Both the position numbers and the translations under genes were made by a program. Of a DNA stretch of 34,701 bases, positions 1 through 8,298 are shown piece by piece. Positions within the stretch are counted from its first letter, which is position 1; the number at the start of each line of letters is the position of its first letter. Under the pieces are notes generated by a model. That model did not search any database. It worked only from the letters and a program-made list of their open reading frames with translations, and had not been told where the DNA came from. The DNA lies in assembly GCA_026391195.1 (NCBI GenBank), contig JAPLEI010000005.1, positions 13,910 through 48,610 of the forward strand, read 5' to 3'. The stretch comes from Bacteroidota bacterium. GTDB taxonomy: Bacteria > Bacteroidota > Bacteroidia > Chitinophagales > Chitinophagaceae.

Positions 1-1523
1 ATTATCAGCCCGATGTATTCTGGACGGATGGAGATTGGGATGCCAATGAGGAAACCTGGAAATCGAAGGAATTTTTAAGTTGGATGTACAACGAAAGTCC
101 GGTGAAAGATAAAGTAGTTACCTACGACCGATGGGGAAGCGGCATCCGTTTTAAACATGGATCGGTATTTACACCCGAATATCAACCCGATCTCGACTTT
201 GAGCAACATGCCTGGGAGGAGAGTCGTGGAATGGGCTATTCGTATGGCTATAACCGGGAAGAAGATGCCTGGGATTATAATTCTTCTCAATCCCTCATTT
301 ATCACCTGATAGACAAGGTAAGTAGAGGCGGTAATTTTTTATTGGATATTGGTCCCGATGAACATGGAAAAATTCCTCCCATTATGCAGGAGCGATTATT
401 AGATATTGGACAATGGCTTACTAAAAATGGAGAAGCAATTTATGGTACTTCCCGCTGGAAGTATGCTAGTCAATGGAGCGAGGGCAAGCGCGATTACAAA
501 GCTAAAAAAGGAGAAGATATAATGATCAAGTTAACCGTGAATCCAAATCCTGGCTATGCGGTTAAAGAAGTTTTTTATACCTATCGTGCTGCCAGTAATC
601 AGTTGTATGCCATCCTGCCCCGGTATCCTTCTAACTTGCAAGTAGTGCTAAAAAATCTGGGTCCCAATGTGCCCCTCAACAAAATCACTTTATTGGCAAC
701 CGGCGCTTCGTTGTCGGCAGAAATACGAGGGAATGATGTGGTGGTTCAATTGCCTCCTTTCGATCCGGCACGATTCAACACTTCTTCTGCGTATGTAATA
801 AAAATTGCTGGCTTTGGCGCTTTTCAACCCAAGCCAACCATCGATATTCAATACCAGCCCGACCTGTCGGGAGCATTGGTAACGCTTCGCTCTCCTAAAC
901 CCGGACTCTCTTTGGGGTATATGCTGAATAATAATCCTCAGCCCATGGTGTATGATAAACCCTTTACGGTAAAGGGAGATGGTACCATAAAAGCATACGT
1001 AGTATTTGCATCCGATAAATTACCCGGTGATACTGCTGTCGCTTCGGTTAGTGGATTAACCCAGTTAAAAGCAGTGAAAGCGCCGGCAACCCTTAAACCG
1101 GGATTGGCATATCAATACTTTGAAGCGGATGCTATGGATATGAATGTGGTTACTACTTCATCCCCCAAACAAAAAGGTGTTGCAGCCGTTCCGAATGAAT
1201 CGGTTAAACTGCGAAAAGACAAATATGGATTAACATTCGAGGGGTATATCCAAGTAGAAAAAACTGGCGGGTATCAGTTTTTTACCAAGAGCGATGACGG
1301 AAGTATTTTGTTGATTGATGACCAGGAAATTGTTAATAACGATGGCAATCATGGATCAGAAGAAAAAGTAGGCAGGTGTATTTTAGAGAAAGGATATCAC
1401 CGCTTTAAAGTAGTATACTTTGATAGTGGTGGAGGGAATGATCTGAGTGTTAGTTACCAGCCTTTCGGTATGCCCAAAACCATTATGGGTGCTTCCTTGT
1501 TTTTTCATAACCCAACAAAATAG
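1..1523 (+). CDS. Alpha-L-fucosidase (GH29) with C-terminal PA14 domain, 5'-truncated
   Basis: The reading frame is open from base 3, so the gene enters from the left edge and about 506 C-terminal residues are visible. The first visible residues include VFWTDGDW, the GH29 motif in which the Asp after Trp-Thr is the expected nucleophile. GGNFLLDIGPDEHG and NGEAIYGTSRW are typical of the end of the GH29 barrel and the start of its beta-sandwich. A short Fn3/chitobiase-C-like segment (about residues 275-345 of the visible part) is followed by a PA14-like domain (about 365-495) with the marker SDDGSILLIDD. GH29 enzymes hydrolyse terminal alpha-linked L-fucose, and PA14 domains often bind glycans. 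The product is probably exported, but the signal peptide lies outside the window. The gene ends with TAG at 1521-1523. Family assignment is confident; substrate linkage is unknown. Confidence 0.9.
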   Translation, partial: YQPDVFWTDGDWDANEETWKSKEFLSWMYNESPVKDKVVTYDRWGSGIRFKHGSVFTPEYQPDLDFEQHAWEESRGMGYSYGYNREEDAWDYNSSQSLIYHLIDKVSRGGNFLLDIGPDEHGKIPPIMQERLLDIGQWLTKNGEAIYGTSRWKYASQWSEGKRDYKAKKGEDIMIKLTVNPNPGYAVKEVFYTYRAASNQLYAILPRYPSNLQVVLKNLGPNVPLNKITLLATGASLSAEIRGNDVVVQLPPFDPARFNTSSAYVIKIAGFGAFQPKPTIDIQYQPDLSGALVTLRSPKPGLSLGYMLNNNPQPMVYDKPFTVKGDGTIKAYVVFASDKLPGDTAVASVSGLTQLKAVKAPATLKPGLAYQYFEADAMDMNVVTTSSPKQKGVAAVPNESVKLRKDKYGLTFEGYIQVEKTGGYQFFTKSDDGSILLIDDQEIVNNDGNHGSEEKVGRCILEKGYHRFKVVYFDSGGGNDLSVSYQPFGMPKTIMGASLFFHNPTK

Positions 1524-1599
1524 AAGCCTCTAAAGGGAAAGAAATGCTAGCAGTAATATTTTACAGAAGGATAAGCGCCTTATGTTAAAGGTGGGTTGT

Positions 1600-2376
1600 T
1601 TATTTACCCGTAAAAACCGGCTTTCTTTTTTCCATAAATGCCTGTGTGCCTTCCACCCGGTCGCTTGTATTAAAGCAGGCACCAAAAGAATTCACTTCCT
1701 GTTCATACCCATGTTGGGTTTCGTCGAAAACCGCATTGGCACAAATAATGCAATGTTCCACTGCAATGGGGGCCTTAGATTGAATGGTCTTTAGGATAGT
1801 AGTGGCTTTGTTGATTAGTTCTTCGGGTGCAACTACATGATTTACCAAACCATATTGTAAGGCCGTATTGGCATCAATCAGATTCCCACTCATGATCAAT
1901 TCTAAGGCACGTCCTTTTCCGATTAATTGAACCAATCGTTGGGTACCTCCATAACCGGGGATGATGCCCAGATTCACTTCCGGCTGACCGAATTGTGCAT
2001 TGGGAGAAGCGATGCGAAAATGACAACTCATGGCTAATTCGCAACCACCGCCCAAAGCAAAACCATTTACACAGGCCACAATGGGTTTTGGACTCCGTTC
2101 GATGCGGAAAAATAAGTCCTGACCGGCTTTCGCCATTTGCCGGCTTTGTGTTTCATCCATTTGGTTGAATTCACTGATATCGGCGCCCGCAACAAAAGCT
2201 TTGGGGCCAGAACCGGTGATGATTACCGTTTTAATATTGTTATCAGCATAAATGGTATCCAATTCCTGATTAAGGGAGCGGAGTACTTCCTGGTTTAATG
2301 CATTTAGTTTATCAGGGCGATTGATGGTAATGGTGTAAATGCCATCGGATAAATTTGTTAACAATACAGGGTTCAT
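1600..2376 (-). CDS. Enoyl-CoA hydratase/isomerase (crotonase) family protein
   Basis: The 258-residue length is normal for a single-domain crotonase. The CoA/oxyanion-hole segment AFVAGADISE is near residues 60-69. GGGCELA carries Glu113 and PEVNLGIIPGYGGTQRL carries Glu133, the two acidic residues of active enoyl-CoA hydratases. The protein should hydrate trans-2-enoyl-CoA to 3-hydroxyacyl-CoA in the cytoplasm, in fatty-acid or branched-chain amino-acid breakdown, but crotonases are functionally diverse and the acyl chain cannot be read from sequence. It starts with ATG five bases after the stop of the upstream B12-binding gene, so the two are almost certainly co-transcribed. This suggests shared work in acyl-CoA metabolism (inference). 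Confidence 0.9.
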   Translation of the reverse strand: MNPVLLTNLSDGIYTITINRPDKLNALNQEVLRSLNQELDTIYADNNIKTVIITGSGPKAFVAGADISEFNQMDETQSRQMAKAGQDLFFRIERSPKPIVACVNGFALGGGCELAMSCHFRIASPNAQFGQPEVNLGIIPGYGGTQRLVQLIGKGRALELIMSGNLIDANTALQYGLVNHVVAPEELINKATTILKTIQSKAPIAVEHCIICANAVFDETQHGYEQEVNSFGACFNTSDRVEGTQAFMEKRKPVFTGK

Positions 2377-2381
2377 ACGTA

Positions 2382-2789
2382 TTAAAAATTTCGGTGGGTT
2401 TCAACCCATTCTTTGATATAATCTGCTATAGCAATGGTAGGAGTTCCGGGTGCAAATAATTTACCAACGCCTAAATCGTTCAACGCTTTCATGTCATCTT
2501 CCGGAATGATACCCCCGCCGGTGAGTAATACATCCTGCAATCCCTTTTCTTTCATCATTGCAATCACTTTTGGAAAAACAGTCATGTGCGCCCCACTTAA
2601 AATACTGATTCCGATGGCATCCACATCTTCTTGTAAAGCTGCATTTACCACCATTTCGGCAGTTTGTCGCAGTCCGGTATAAATTACCTCCATGCCTGCG
2701 TCCCGCAGTGAAGCCGCAATAATTTTAGCACCGCGATCGTGGCCGTCGAGGCCAACTTTGGCAATCAATACCCGAACAGGTCTTTTCAT
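2382..2789 (-). CDS. Stand-alone cobalamin-binding domain protein (methylmalonyl-CoA mutase C-terminal domain family)
   Basis: This 135-residue protein consists only of the B12-binding Rossmann-like domain found at the C-terminus of methylmalonyl-CoA mutase. The base-off/His-on signature DxHxxG is intact in [12 protein letters not shown] (Asp15, His17, Gly20). SILSGAHM (loop) and [11 protein letters not shown] (nucleotide-tail pocket) follow in the expected order. Such small subunits pair with a separate catalytic subunit in split acyl-CoA mutases, including methylmalonyl-, isobutyryl- and 2-hydroxyisobutyryl-CoA mutases. No catalytic subunit or MeaB-type chaperone is in this window, so the partner must be elsewhere. 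It is the first gene of a two-gene unit with the enoyl-CoA hydratase. The domain call is firm; the mutase substrate is unknown. Confidence 0.9.
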   Translation of the reverse strand: MKRPVRVLIAKVGLDGHDRGAKIIAASLRDAGMEVIYTGLRQTAEMVVNAALQEDVDAIGISILSGAHMTVFPKVIAMMKEKGLQDVLLTGGGIIPEDDMKALNDLGVGKLFAPGTPTIAIADYIKEWVETHRNF

Positions 2790-2873
2790 AGGTGTGTAAT
2801 AAATTGTAGCAATCGATGGTAAAGTTACTAAAAATGTAAGTAGGTTTACAGGGAACCCTTTATACCGTTTAGT

Positions 2874-3869
2874 ATGGAATATAGAAATTTTGGAAAAACA
2901 ACGCTTCGTGTGAGTGAAGTAGGCTTTGGCTGCTGGGCCATTGGTGGCGCTGCCTTTGTTGGCAAAATTCCTATCGGATGGGGTGAGACAGATGACAAGG
3001 AGTCTAGATTAGCTATACATACAGCGATGGATGCCGGAATTAATTTTTTTGATACCGCAGATTTTTATGGGTTGGGTCATGCAGAAACCTTGCTGGGAGA
3101 AACCATTGGAAACCGCTCCGATATGGTAGTGGCCTCGAAAGTGGGACAGAAAACTCTTGATAATGAACACATTGAAATTGATTATTCGAAAAAGTATATC
3201 ATTGAGGCTTGTGAACAAAGTTTGCGCAGGCTAAAGCGGGAGGCCATTGATTTTCATCAGTTGCACGTGGCGCGAATGAGTCATTTAGAAAATGGGGAGT
3301 GTATTGAAGCCATGCAATTATTACAACAGCAGGGAAAAATAAGATATTGGGGTATTTCGCTTATTACCTTCAATCCATTTCCAGAATCGGAATTTTTTCT
3401 AAAAACTTCATTGGGAGATGGGTTTCAGTTGGTATTTAATTTGATTAATCAACGCGCGTTACCTATCATTCAACAGGCTGGCAAACAGGGATATGGAATT
3501 ATTGCAAGGATGCCCTTACAGTTTGGTTTATTAACCGGTAAAATGTCGGCGGAATCAACTTTTGGAAAAGATGATCACCGAAGCAATCGGCTGGTTCCAT
3601 CTTTATTGGCTGCAACTGATCAAATATTAAGAGAAAAGATTCAACCCCTGGCGAATCATTACAATACAACCCTTACCGGGCTGACATTGAGTTATATTCT
3701 CAGTTATCCTGAAATTTCGGTGGTAATTCCCGGCATTCGAAAACCCGATCAAGTGGCGGGTAATACCGAGCATCTGGTTCAGCTTACAGAAAAGGATAAA
3801 AATTACCTGGCATGTCTCTTTGAAAGTGATTGGCAACCGGTAATGGAAATGATGGAGAAACAAGGTTAA
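2874..3869 (+). CDS. Aldo/keto reductase
   Basis: This 331-residue protein has the aldo/keto reductase barrel. The N-terminal [15 protein letters not shown] is characteristic. The catalytic tetrad can be read as Asp60 and Tyr65 in FFDTADFYG, Lys89 in VASKVG and His131 in FHQLHVA. The C-terminal [15 protein letters not shown] is the NADP(H)-binding segment common to AKRs of the YajO/Tas/IolS type. It should reduce carbonyls with NAD(P)H in the cytosol; the substrate cannot be predicted. The start is ATG at 2874. It runs divergently from the B12-binding gene (84 bp apart) and converges on gltX with only 8 bp between stop codons. Confidence 0.9.
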   Translation: MEYRNFGKTTLRVSEVGFGCWAIGGAAFVGKIPIGWGETDDKESRLAIHTAMDAGINFFDTADFYGLGHAETLLGETIGNRSDMVVASKVGQKTLDNEHIEIDYSKKYIIEACEQSLRRLKREAIDFHQLHVARMSHLENGECIEAMQLLQQQGKIRYWGISLITFNPFPESEFFLKTSLGDGFQLVFNLINQRALPIIQQAGKQGYGIIARMPLQFGLLTGKMSAESTFGKDDHRSNRLVPSLLAATDQILREKIQPLANHYNTTLTGLTLSYILSYPEISVVIPGIRKPDQVAGNTEHLVQLTEKDKNYLACLFESDWQPVMEMMEKQG

Positions 3870-3877
3870 ACGGTTCA

Positions 3878-5419
3878 CTAGGGATGCGGATGCGGTAGTT
3901 GAGCAAGTGCCCGTTGAATGCGATGGATGGATTCATCTTTGCCTATTAATGCAGCTACTTCAAATACACCCGGACCAAATTTGCCGCCTACCAGCATAAT
4001 TCTTAGGGGCAACATCAACTCACCGGGCTTAATATTATTGGCCGCTGCCAGTTCTTGAAAGGCATGATGCAGATCATCCGTATTCCAGTTATTGGTTAAT
4101 TGCCAGTTTCGGATCAACTCAACAAAAAATAAATTTTTAGCCTCATTCCATTTGGGTTTGATTGAGTCAACGTCGATAGTTTCAGGTGTTTGAAAGAAAA
4201 AGGAAGTCTGGAGAATAAAATCAGTCAACAGTGTACAACGCTCTTTCACCAAATTGATAATCGTTTCCAGGGGAAGAGAAGTGCCGTTAGTAATTCCTTC
4301 TGCTTGCAATATGGCTGCTACATACGGCAGTAATTCAGAGGTTGGCACGCGTTTGATCCATTCATGATTAAACCATTTGGCTTTTTCATAATCGAATTTT
4401 GCTCCGCCTTTGTGCACCCGATTGATATTAAAAACCAGTAGTAACTCTTCTAAAGAAAAAATTTCCTGGTCGCTTCCAGGATTCCAGCCCAGGAGTGCCA
4501 ACATATTTACAAATGCTTGCGGAAGGAACCCATTTTCTTTAAATCCACGAGCAGTTTCTCCGGTTTTTGGATCGGTCCAGTTCATAGCAAATACCGGAAA
4601 ACCTAATCGATCACCATCTCTTTTGCTGAGTTTGCCATGTCCATCCGGCTTCAATATCAAAGGCAGGTGTGCCCATTCCGGCATGGCAGTTTCCCATCCC
4701 AGGTATTTCCACAGCAATACATGCACGGATGCAGAGGGCAGCCATTCTTCTCCTCTAAATGCATGCGATATTTTCATCAGGTAGTCGTCTACCACTACTG
4801 CCAGGTGATAAGTGGGCATCTCGTCCGCTTTCAATAAAACCTTATCGTCTACTGTGTTCGTTTCAAAAGAGATATCTCCCCGAATCATGTCAACCAGGTG
4901 CACCGTTTCGTTTTCGGGCATTTTGATGCGAATTACGTGTGGGGTTTTTGCCTCCAGCAGTTGGTTAACTTCATCGGGTGAAAGGGTGAGGGAATTTTTC
5001 ATGAAACCCCTGATCGCCTGATTATATTGTGGGGAAGGATTGCTATCGGATTTATATTTTTCCCGCATGGCTTCCAGTTCTTCCGGGGTATCAAAAGCAT
5101 AGTAGGCATGCCCTTTGGCAACTAACGCTTCTGCATATTTCCGGTAGATGGGTTTTCTTTCACTTTGGCGATAGGGTCCGTAGGGGCCTTCTTTTCGGGG
5201 ACTTTCATCGGGCTGCAGTCCACACCACTCGAGGGTATCGAGGATATATTCTTCTGCCCCGGGCACCCATCTTCCCTGATCGGTATCTTCTATCCGCACA
5301 ATAAAAGTACCGCCCTGTTGTTTGGCAAATAAATAATTGAACAATACTGTTCTTACGCCGCCCAGATGTAAACCACCGGTGGGAGAAGGAGCAAATCTTA
5401 CGCGAATTGGGTTGTTCAT
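3878..5419 (-). CDS. gltX: Glutamyl-tRNA synthetase
   Basis: This is a 513-residue class I aminoacyl-tRNA synthetase that charges tRNA-Glu. The N-terminal segment FAPSPTGGLHLGGVRT contains the HIGH-type motif as HLGG (residues 18-21), and GKLSKRDG (KLSKR at 263-267) is the KMSKS loop. IEDTDQGR and ADEMPTYHLAVVVDD are typical of GluRS. The length is normal for the Bacteroidota enzyme. The start ATG at 5417-5419 lies four bases after a TATCTTTG promoter core on the same strand, which fixes the start and suggests a leaderless mRNA. It is divergent from the polysaccharide deacetylase gene and convergent with the aldo/keto reductase. Whether it also charges tRNA-Gln cannot be decided here. Confidence 0.97.
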   Translation of the reverse strand: MNNPIRVRFAPSPTGGLHLGGVRTVLFNYLFAKQQGGTFIVRIEDTDQGRWVPGAEEYILDTLEWCGLQPDESPRKEGPYGPYRQSERKPIYRKYAEALVAKGHAYYAFDTPEELEAMREKYKSDSNPSPQYNQAIRGFMKNSLTLSPDEVNQLLEAKTPHVIRIKMPENETVHLVDMIRGDISFETNTVDDKVLLKADEMPTYHLAVVVDDYLMKISHAFRGEEWLPSASVHVLLWKYLGWETAMPEWAHLPLILKPDGHGKLSKRDGDRLGFPVFAMNWTDPKTGETARGFKENGFLPQAFVNMLALLGWNPGSDQEIFSLEELLLVFNINRVHKGGAKFDYEKAKWFNHEWIKRVPTSELLPYVAAILQAEGITNGTSLPLETIINLVKERCTLLTDFILQTSFFFQTPETIDVDSIKPKWNEAKNLFFVELIRNWQLTNNWNTDDLHHAFQELAAANNIKPGELMLPLRIMLVGGKFGPGVFEVAALIGKDESIHRIQRALAQLPHPHP

Positions 5420-5423
5420 CCTA

Positions 5424-5431
5424 CAAAGATA
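5424..5431 (-). promoter_or_regulatory. Bacteroidota-type -7 promoter element of gltX
   Basis: The minus strand reads TATCTTTG, a full match to the Bacteroidota core TAnnTTTG, followed by four bases and then the gltX ATG. I do not see a good TTG-type -33 element at about 19-20 bp upstream. The position predicts transcription starting at or next to the start codon. Confidence 0.6.
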
Positions 5432-5473
5432 CTATGCTTCCGGTAAACCTGCTTAGGGGATAGGTAAGGCTAA

Positions 5474-5504
5474 TTGAAAAGCAGCGCATACAAGCGTATC
5501 TTTG
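5474..5504 (+). promoter_or_regulatory. Bacteroidota sigma-A promoter of the deacetylase/tatD unit
   Basis: A TTG at 5474-5476 is followed by a 20-bp spacer and TATCTTTG at 5497-5504, which matches the Bacteroidota consensus TTTG-N19/20-TAnnTTTG. The ATG at 5509 begins four bases later, so a leaderless transcript is predicted. It lies back to back with the gltX promoter. Confidence 0.75.
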
Positions 5505-5508
5505 CTGC

Positions 5509-6150
5509 ATGTATTTGGTAAAAACACCGGGATGGCTGCGGATGATTTATCCGAAACTGCATTGGAAAATGCCAGACACGGATCGGGCTATTTACCTCAC
5601 TTTTGATGATGGTCCCCATCCGTTTGCAACTCCTTTTGTATTAGATCAATTAGCCAAATATGGTGCTAGGGCCAGTTTTTTTTGTGTGGGTGAAAATGCC
5701 AAGAATAATCCAGAATTACTTGCCCGGATTCGAAAGCAGGGGCATATGTTGGGCAATCATACGATGCATCATGTAAACGGATGGAAGGTTGCTGATGAAG
5801 TTTATTTGCAGGAAGTGGAAGCTGCTGCCGAGTGGCTTCCAACGGGATGGTTTCGGCCGCCATATGGGAGAATTCGTTTTAGTCAGCAGAAGTTATTAAT
5901 GCAGCAATTTCCTGCTATTAAAATAATCATGTGGGATGTGTTGAGTGGCGACTTCGATGTAAAATTAACCGGGGAGGATTGTGCACAAAATGTAATAAAA
6001 CATGCGGGAGCAGGTTCTGTGGTGGTGTTTCATGATAGTACCAAGGCTTGGGAAAGAATGCAGGTTGCCTTACCCTTGGTATTGGCTCATTTTTCAAAAG
6101 CCGGCTATCAATTTTTGCCCTTACCTGCAACTGAACTATTCAAATCGTAA
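5509..6150 (+). CDS. Polysaccharide deacetylase (NodB/CE4 family)
   Basis: This is a compact 213-residue NodB-homology protein. The CE4 motifs are in order: TFDDGP (residues 31-36, catalytic base and metal Asp), GNHTMHH (metal ligands His84 and His88), RPPYGR (116-121), WDVLSGDFD (142-150) and VVVFHDS (His175). The metal triad therefore looks complete. CE4 enzymes remove N- or O-acetyl groups from peptidoglycan, chitin-like or exopolysaccharide chains. I see no signal peptide or membrane segment in the short N-terminus before the motif, so its location is uncertain. The start is set by the promoter directly upstream. tatD follows 9 bases after its stop and is probably co-transcribed. Substrate unknown. 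Confidence 0.9.
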   Translation: MYLVKTPGWLRMIYPKLHWKMPDTDRAIYLTFDDGPHPFATPFVLDQLAKYGARASFFCVGENAKNNPELLARIRKQGHMLGNHTMHHVNGWKVADEVYLQEVEAAAEWLPTGWFRPPYGRIRFSQQKLLMQQFPAIKIIMWDVLSGDFDVKLTGEDCAQNVIKHAGAGSVVVFHDSTKAWERMQVALPLVLAHFSKAGYQFLPLPATELFKS

Positions 6151-6159
6151 TTTGCTATT

Positions 6160-6924
6160 ATGTTAATCGATACCCATGCACATATTTATTTACAAGAGTT
6201 GACTGCCGAAAGGGAGGGATTGATTCGAAGAGCCAGAGAAGCCGGTATTGAAAGGATTTATATGCCGGCAATTGATAGCAGTGAGATGGATGCTTTGTTG
6301 GAGATGGAAGCCAGTTATCCGGATTATTGTTATGCGATGATGGGTTTGCATCCTTGTTATGTGAAAGAAAATTATGAACAGGAGTTGGCATTGGTGGAAA
6401 CCTGGCTGGGCAAGCGAAAATTTGCGGCGGTAGGGGAGATCGGGCTGGATTATTATTGGGATAGAAGTTTTGATAGTCAGCAGCTGATTGCCTTTCAGCA
6501 GCAGATGCAGTGGGCGCTGAAATATCAGCTACCGGTGGTAATTCATACGCGAAATGCAATGGAAGCCACGATAGAAGCCGTGCAACCATTTGCCGAAAAG
6601 GGGTTGCGGGGTATTTTTCATTGTTTTAGTGGAAACGGCTTGCAAGCCCAGCAAATTACTGAAATGGGGTTTTATTTGGGAATAGGCGGTGTAGTAACCT
6701 ATAAGAACAGTGGGTTGGCGGAGGCTTTAGTTGGCATATCGCCTGATTGGCTGGTATTAGAAACAGACATGCCTTATCTGGCACCGGTTCCACACCGGGG
6801 TAAAAAAAATGAAGTGGCTTATTTGCCTTTCATTGCCCATCGCCTAAGTGAAGTATGCCAGTGTTCCTTGGAGGAAATAGCCACCATTACTTCGGCAAAT
6901 GCCTTGAAAATATTCGGAAAATAG
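6160..6924 (+). CDS. tatD: TatD family metal-dependent DNase/hydrolase
   Basis: This 254-residue protein is a TIM-barrel hydrolase of the amidohydrolase superfamily. Metal ligands are visible as HAH (His6, His8), Glu93 in VGEIGLDYY, His129 in VVIHTRNA, His154 in IFHCFSG and Asp203 in LETDMPYLAP, so the full TatD set is present. TatD proteins are cytoplasmic nucleases linked to DNA repair and RNA quality control; the exact role of this copy is not known. It follows the deacetylase with a 9-bp gap, and its last codons overlap the promoter of the downstream tRNA-Ser gene. The length matches the family norm of about 255-260 residues. Confidence 0.93.
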   Translation: MLIDTHAHIYLQELTAEREGLIRRAREAGIERIYMPAIDSSEMDALLEMEASYPDYCYAMMGLHPCYVKENYEQELALVETWLGKRKFAAVGEIGLDYYWDRSFDSQQLIAFQQQMQWALKYQLPVVIHTRNAMEATIEAVQPFAEKGLRGIFHCFSGNGLQAQQITEMGFYLGIGGVVTYKNSGLAEALVGISPDWLVLETDMPYLAPVPHRGKKNEVAYLPFIAHRLSEVCQCSLEEIATITSANALKIFGK

Positions 6925-6944
6925 CCTAGGAATTGCTAACTTTG
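6913..6944 (+). promoter_or_regulatory. Promoter of tRNA-Ser
   Basis: TAACTTTG at 6937-6944 matches TAnnTTTG exactly. TTCG at 6913-6916, 20 bp upstream, matches the -33 TTTG at three of four positions. The tRNA begins 19 bases after the core. The -33 part lies inside the end of tatD. Confidence 0.6.
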
Positions 6945-6963
6945 CAGCCCCCGAAAGGGAAAC

Positions 6964-7050
6964 AGAGAGGTGTCCGAGTGGTTGAAGGAGCACGCCTGGA
7001 AAGTGTGTATACGGGAAACCGTATCGAGGGTTCGAATCCCTTCCTCTCTG
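6964..7050 (+). tRNA. tRNA-Ser (anticodon GGA)
   Basis: This is an 87-nt class II tRNA. The acceptor stem AGAGAGG (6964-6970) pairs with CCTCTCT (7043-7049), with discriminator G7050. The anticodon stem CACGC/GTGTG encloses a loop with GGA at 6998-7000. The long variable arm is a self-complementary hairpin (TACGG...CCGTA). The T arm is GAGGG-TTCGAAT-CCCTT. The long variable arm and discriminator G are serine features. The full CCA end is not encoded: the genome continues CATT after the discriminator. It reads UCC and UCU codons. Confidence 0.97.
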
Positions 7051-7202
7051 CATTTTTTCAACAGGGTAAGTTAACTTCCCCAAAAAGGTGTTTTTTAATT
7101 CAGACCGAATGCGGACGATCACAATGCAGTACACTGAATCTTTAGCAATACTGCCTTTCTAGTATTCCTAGATTTACCCCTTACAAAAAAGTTTAATTAT
7201 CT

Positions 7203-8042
7203 CTATTTTGGAAGTAAATATATGAAGGTATCATTATTTGGGATAGCTACTAGATTCCATATTTTCTGAAATCGCTCTGATAATTCCCCGCTTTGTTCAA
7301 GTTGAAAAATGGAATAAGTTGGTCCTAATTCAGCTCTTACTTCTTCTAATGAAAAGTGTTTTTCGGTTACATGGTTGTATTCGAAAATTATGAGGGGATG
7401 GCTCTGTTGGATTAATTTTCTCCCTCCTTTCATAATGTCCAACTCGGCTCCCTCGGTATCAATAAGAAATACAAATTGCTGGTTAGAAAAGTTTACAAAG
7501 TATTCATCAATTGAAGTAGATAGTAATGTAGTACCTAATTCAGTATCGTGAGTTATTCCCGATGCAGTTGAGTTTTTCGAATTAAAGTTGAATAAGATTT
7601 CTTTAGAACCATCCGCTACTGGTTTTGGAATCACCGTAGTTTTTGTAAAATTGTTAAGCTTTATGCTTTGCTCCAATACGATGTTTTGTTCCGGTTGCGG
7701 CTCAAATGCTGTAAGTTTTAGTACATTTTTATGATCAGAATAGTCAAGCAAAAATTCTCCAATATTCGCACCTATATCAACAAAATGGAAGTTATTTATA
7801 TGATCATTCGCAAAAACCTTGTCTAAGAAAAGATGTGTTTCAGGCTCATTAAAATTGTTACATAATAAGCGACCATAGTTGTCTGCAATTTGATGATTGA
7901 AAAGCATTTTCTTTCCATGTAATTCAAATACAAAGTCCTTCTGAATTCTTCTTAACAAAAATCCTAAGCCAGGAATATTTATTGAAAAATAGTCGTGAAA
8001 GAAATGGTGTATTTGTGCATATATTTTTACGATCGTAATCAA
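7203..8042 (-). CDS. FkbM family methyltransferase
   Basis: This 279-residue protein has the FkbM-type SAM-dependent methyltransferase fold. FVDIGANIGEF (about 87-97) is the SAM-binding glycine-rich loop, AFEPQPEQN the acidic ribose-binding strand region, and LIDTEGAELDIMKGG (about 193-207) the FkbM signature. FkbM proteins O-methylate sugars or small molecules and are common in glycan loci. The first possible start is TTG at 8040-8042: an in-frame TAA lies at 8055-8057 and the next Met is residue 46, inside the domain, so TTG is the likely start. The gene is isolated between tRNA-Ser and the peroxidase gene and is more AT-rich than the tatD and gltX side. Acceptor substrate unknown. Confidence 0.85.
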   Translation of the reverse strand: MITIVKIYAQIHHFFHDYFSINIPGLGFLLRRIQKDFVFELHGKKMLFNHQIADNYGRLLCNNFNEPETHLFLDKVFANDHINNFHFVDIGANIGEFLLDYSDHKNVLKLTAFEPQPEQNIVLEQSIKLNNFTKTTVIPKPVADGSKEILFNFNSKNSTASGITHDTELGTTLLSTSIDEYFVNFSNQQFVFLIDTEGAELDIMKGGRKLIQQSHPLIIFEYNHVTEKHFSLEEVRAELGPTYSIFQLEQSGELSERFQKIWNLVAIPNNDTFIYLLPK

Positions 8043-8298
8043 ATTGTAAAAGTTTTAGTTGTGAATTATTTGCTACTGTAACATATAAGTATATGAAATT
8101 ACAGAAAATGGATGATTGCGATATAGTTTGTATGATTCATATAATCTTAAATTTTAATTTAATTAGTCTTGCGCTAATGTTAATTCCAAGCTAAAGCGAA
8201 ATTTTCAATAAGCGGGGTATAACTTTTGTGTATCTAATCAAATGTAATCACTGATTTGAGTAACCGGATTTTCCATTAATCTACCAAAAACCCGACCT

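Noticed and set aside
4410-4784. Plus-strand open frame of 124 codons opposite gltX
   Set aside because: It is antisense to conserved GluRS sequence, low-complexity in Ser/Pro, and has no promoter or family signature.
6158-6589. Minus-strand open frame of 143 codons opposite tatD
   Set aside because: It is a Pro/His/Ser-rich shadow of a clear TatD gene, with no recognisable domain.
6844-7134. Minus-strand open frame of 96 codons containing [12 protein letters not shown]
   Set aside because: It is the antisense of the tRNA-Ser gene. This peptide is a well-known false protein produced by translating tRNA-Ser backwards.
6933-7145. Plus-strand open frame of 70 codons across the tRNA
   Set aside because: It covers the tRNA itself, has no protein-like features and no independent support.
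7147-7166. AATACT/AGTATT inverted repeat downstream of the FkbM gene as a terminator
   Set aside because: It has no T run on either side in the right orientation and a short AT-rich stem.
7031-8298. Integrated element bounded by a duplicated tRNA-Ser 3' end
   Set aside because: I looked for a second copy of the T-loop and acceptor 3' sequence between 7051 and 8298 and found none, and there is no integrase gene. The AT-rich gene beside the tRNA is not evidence enough.
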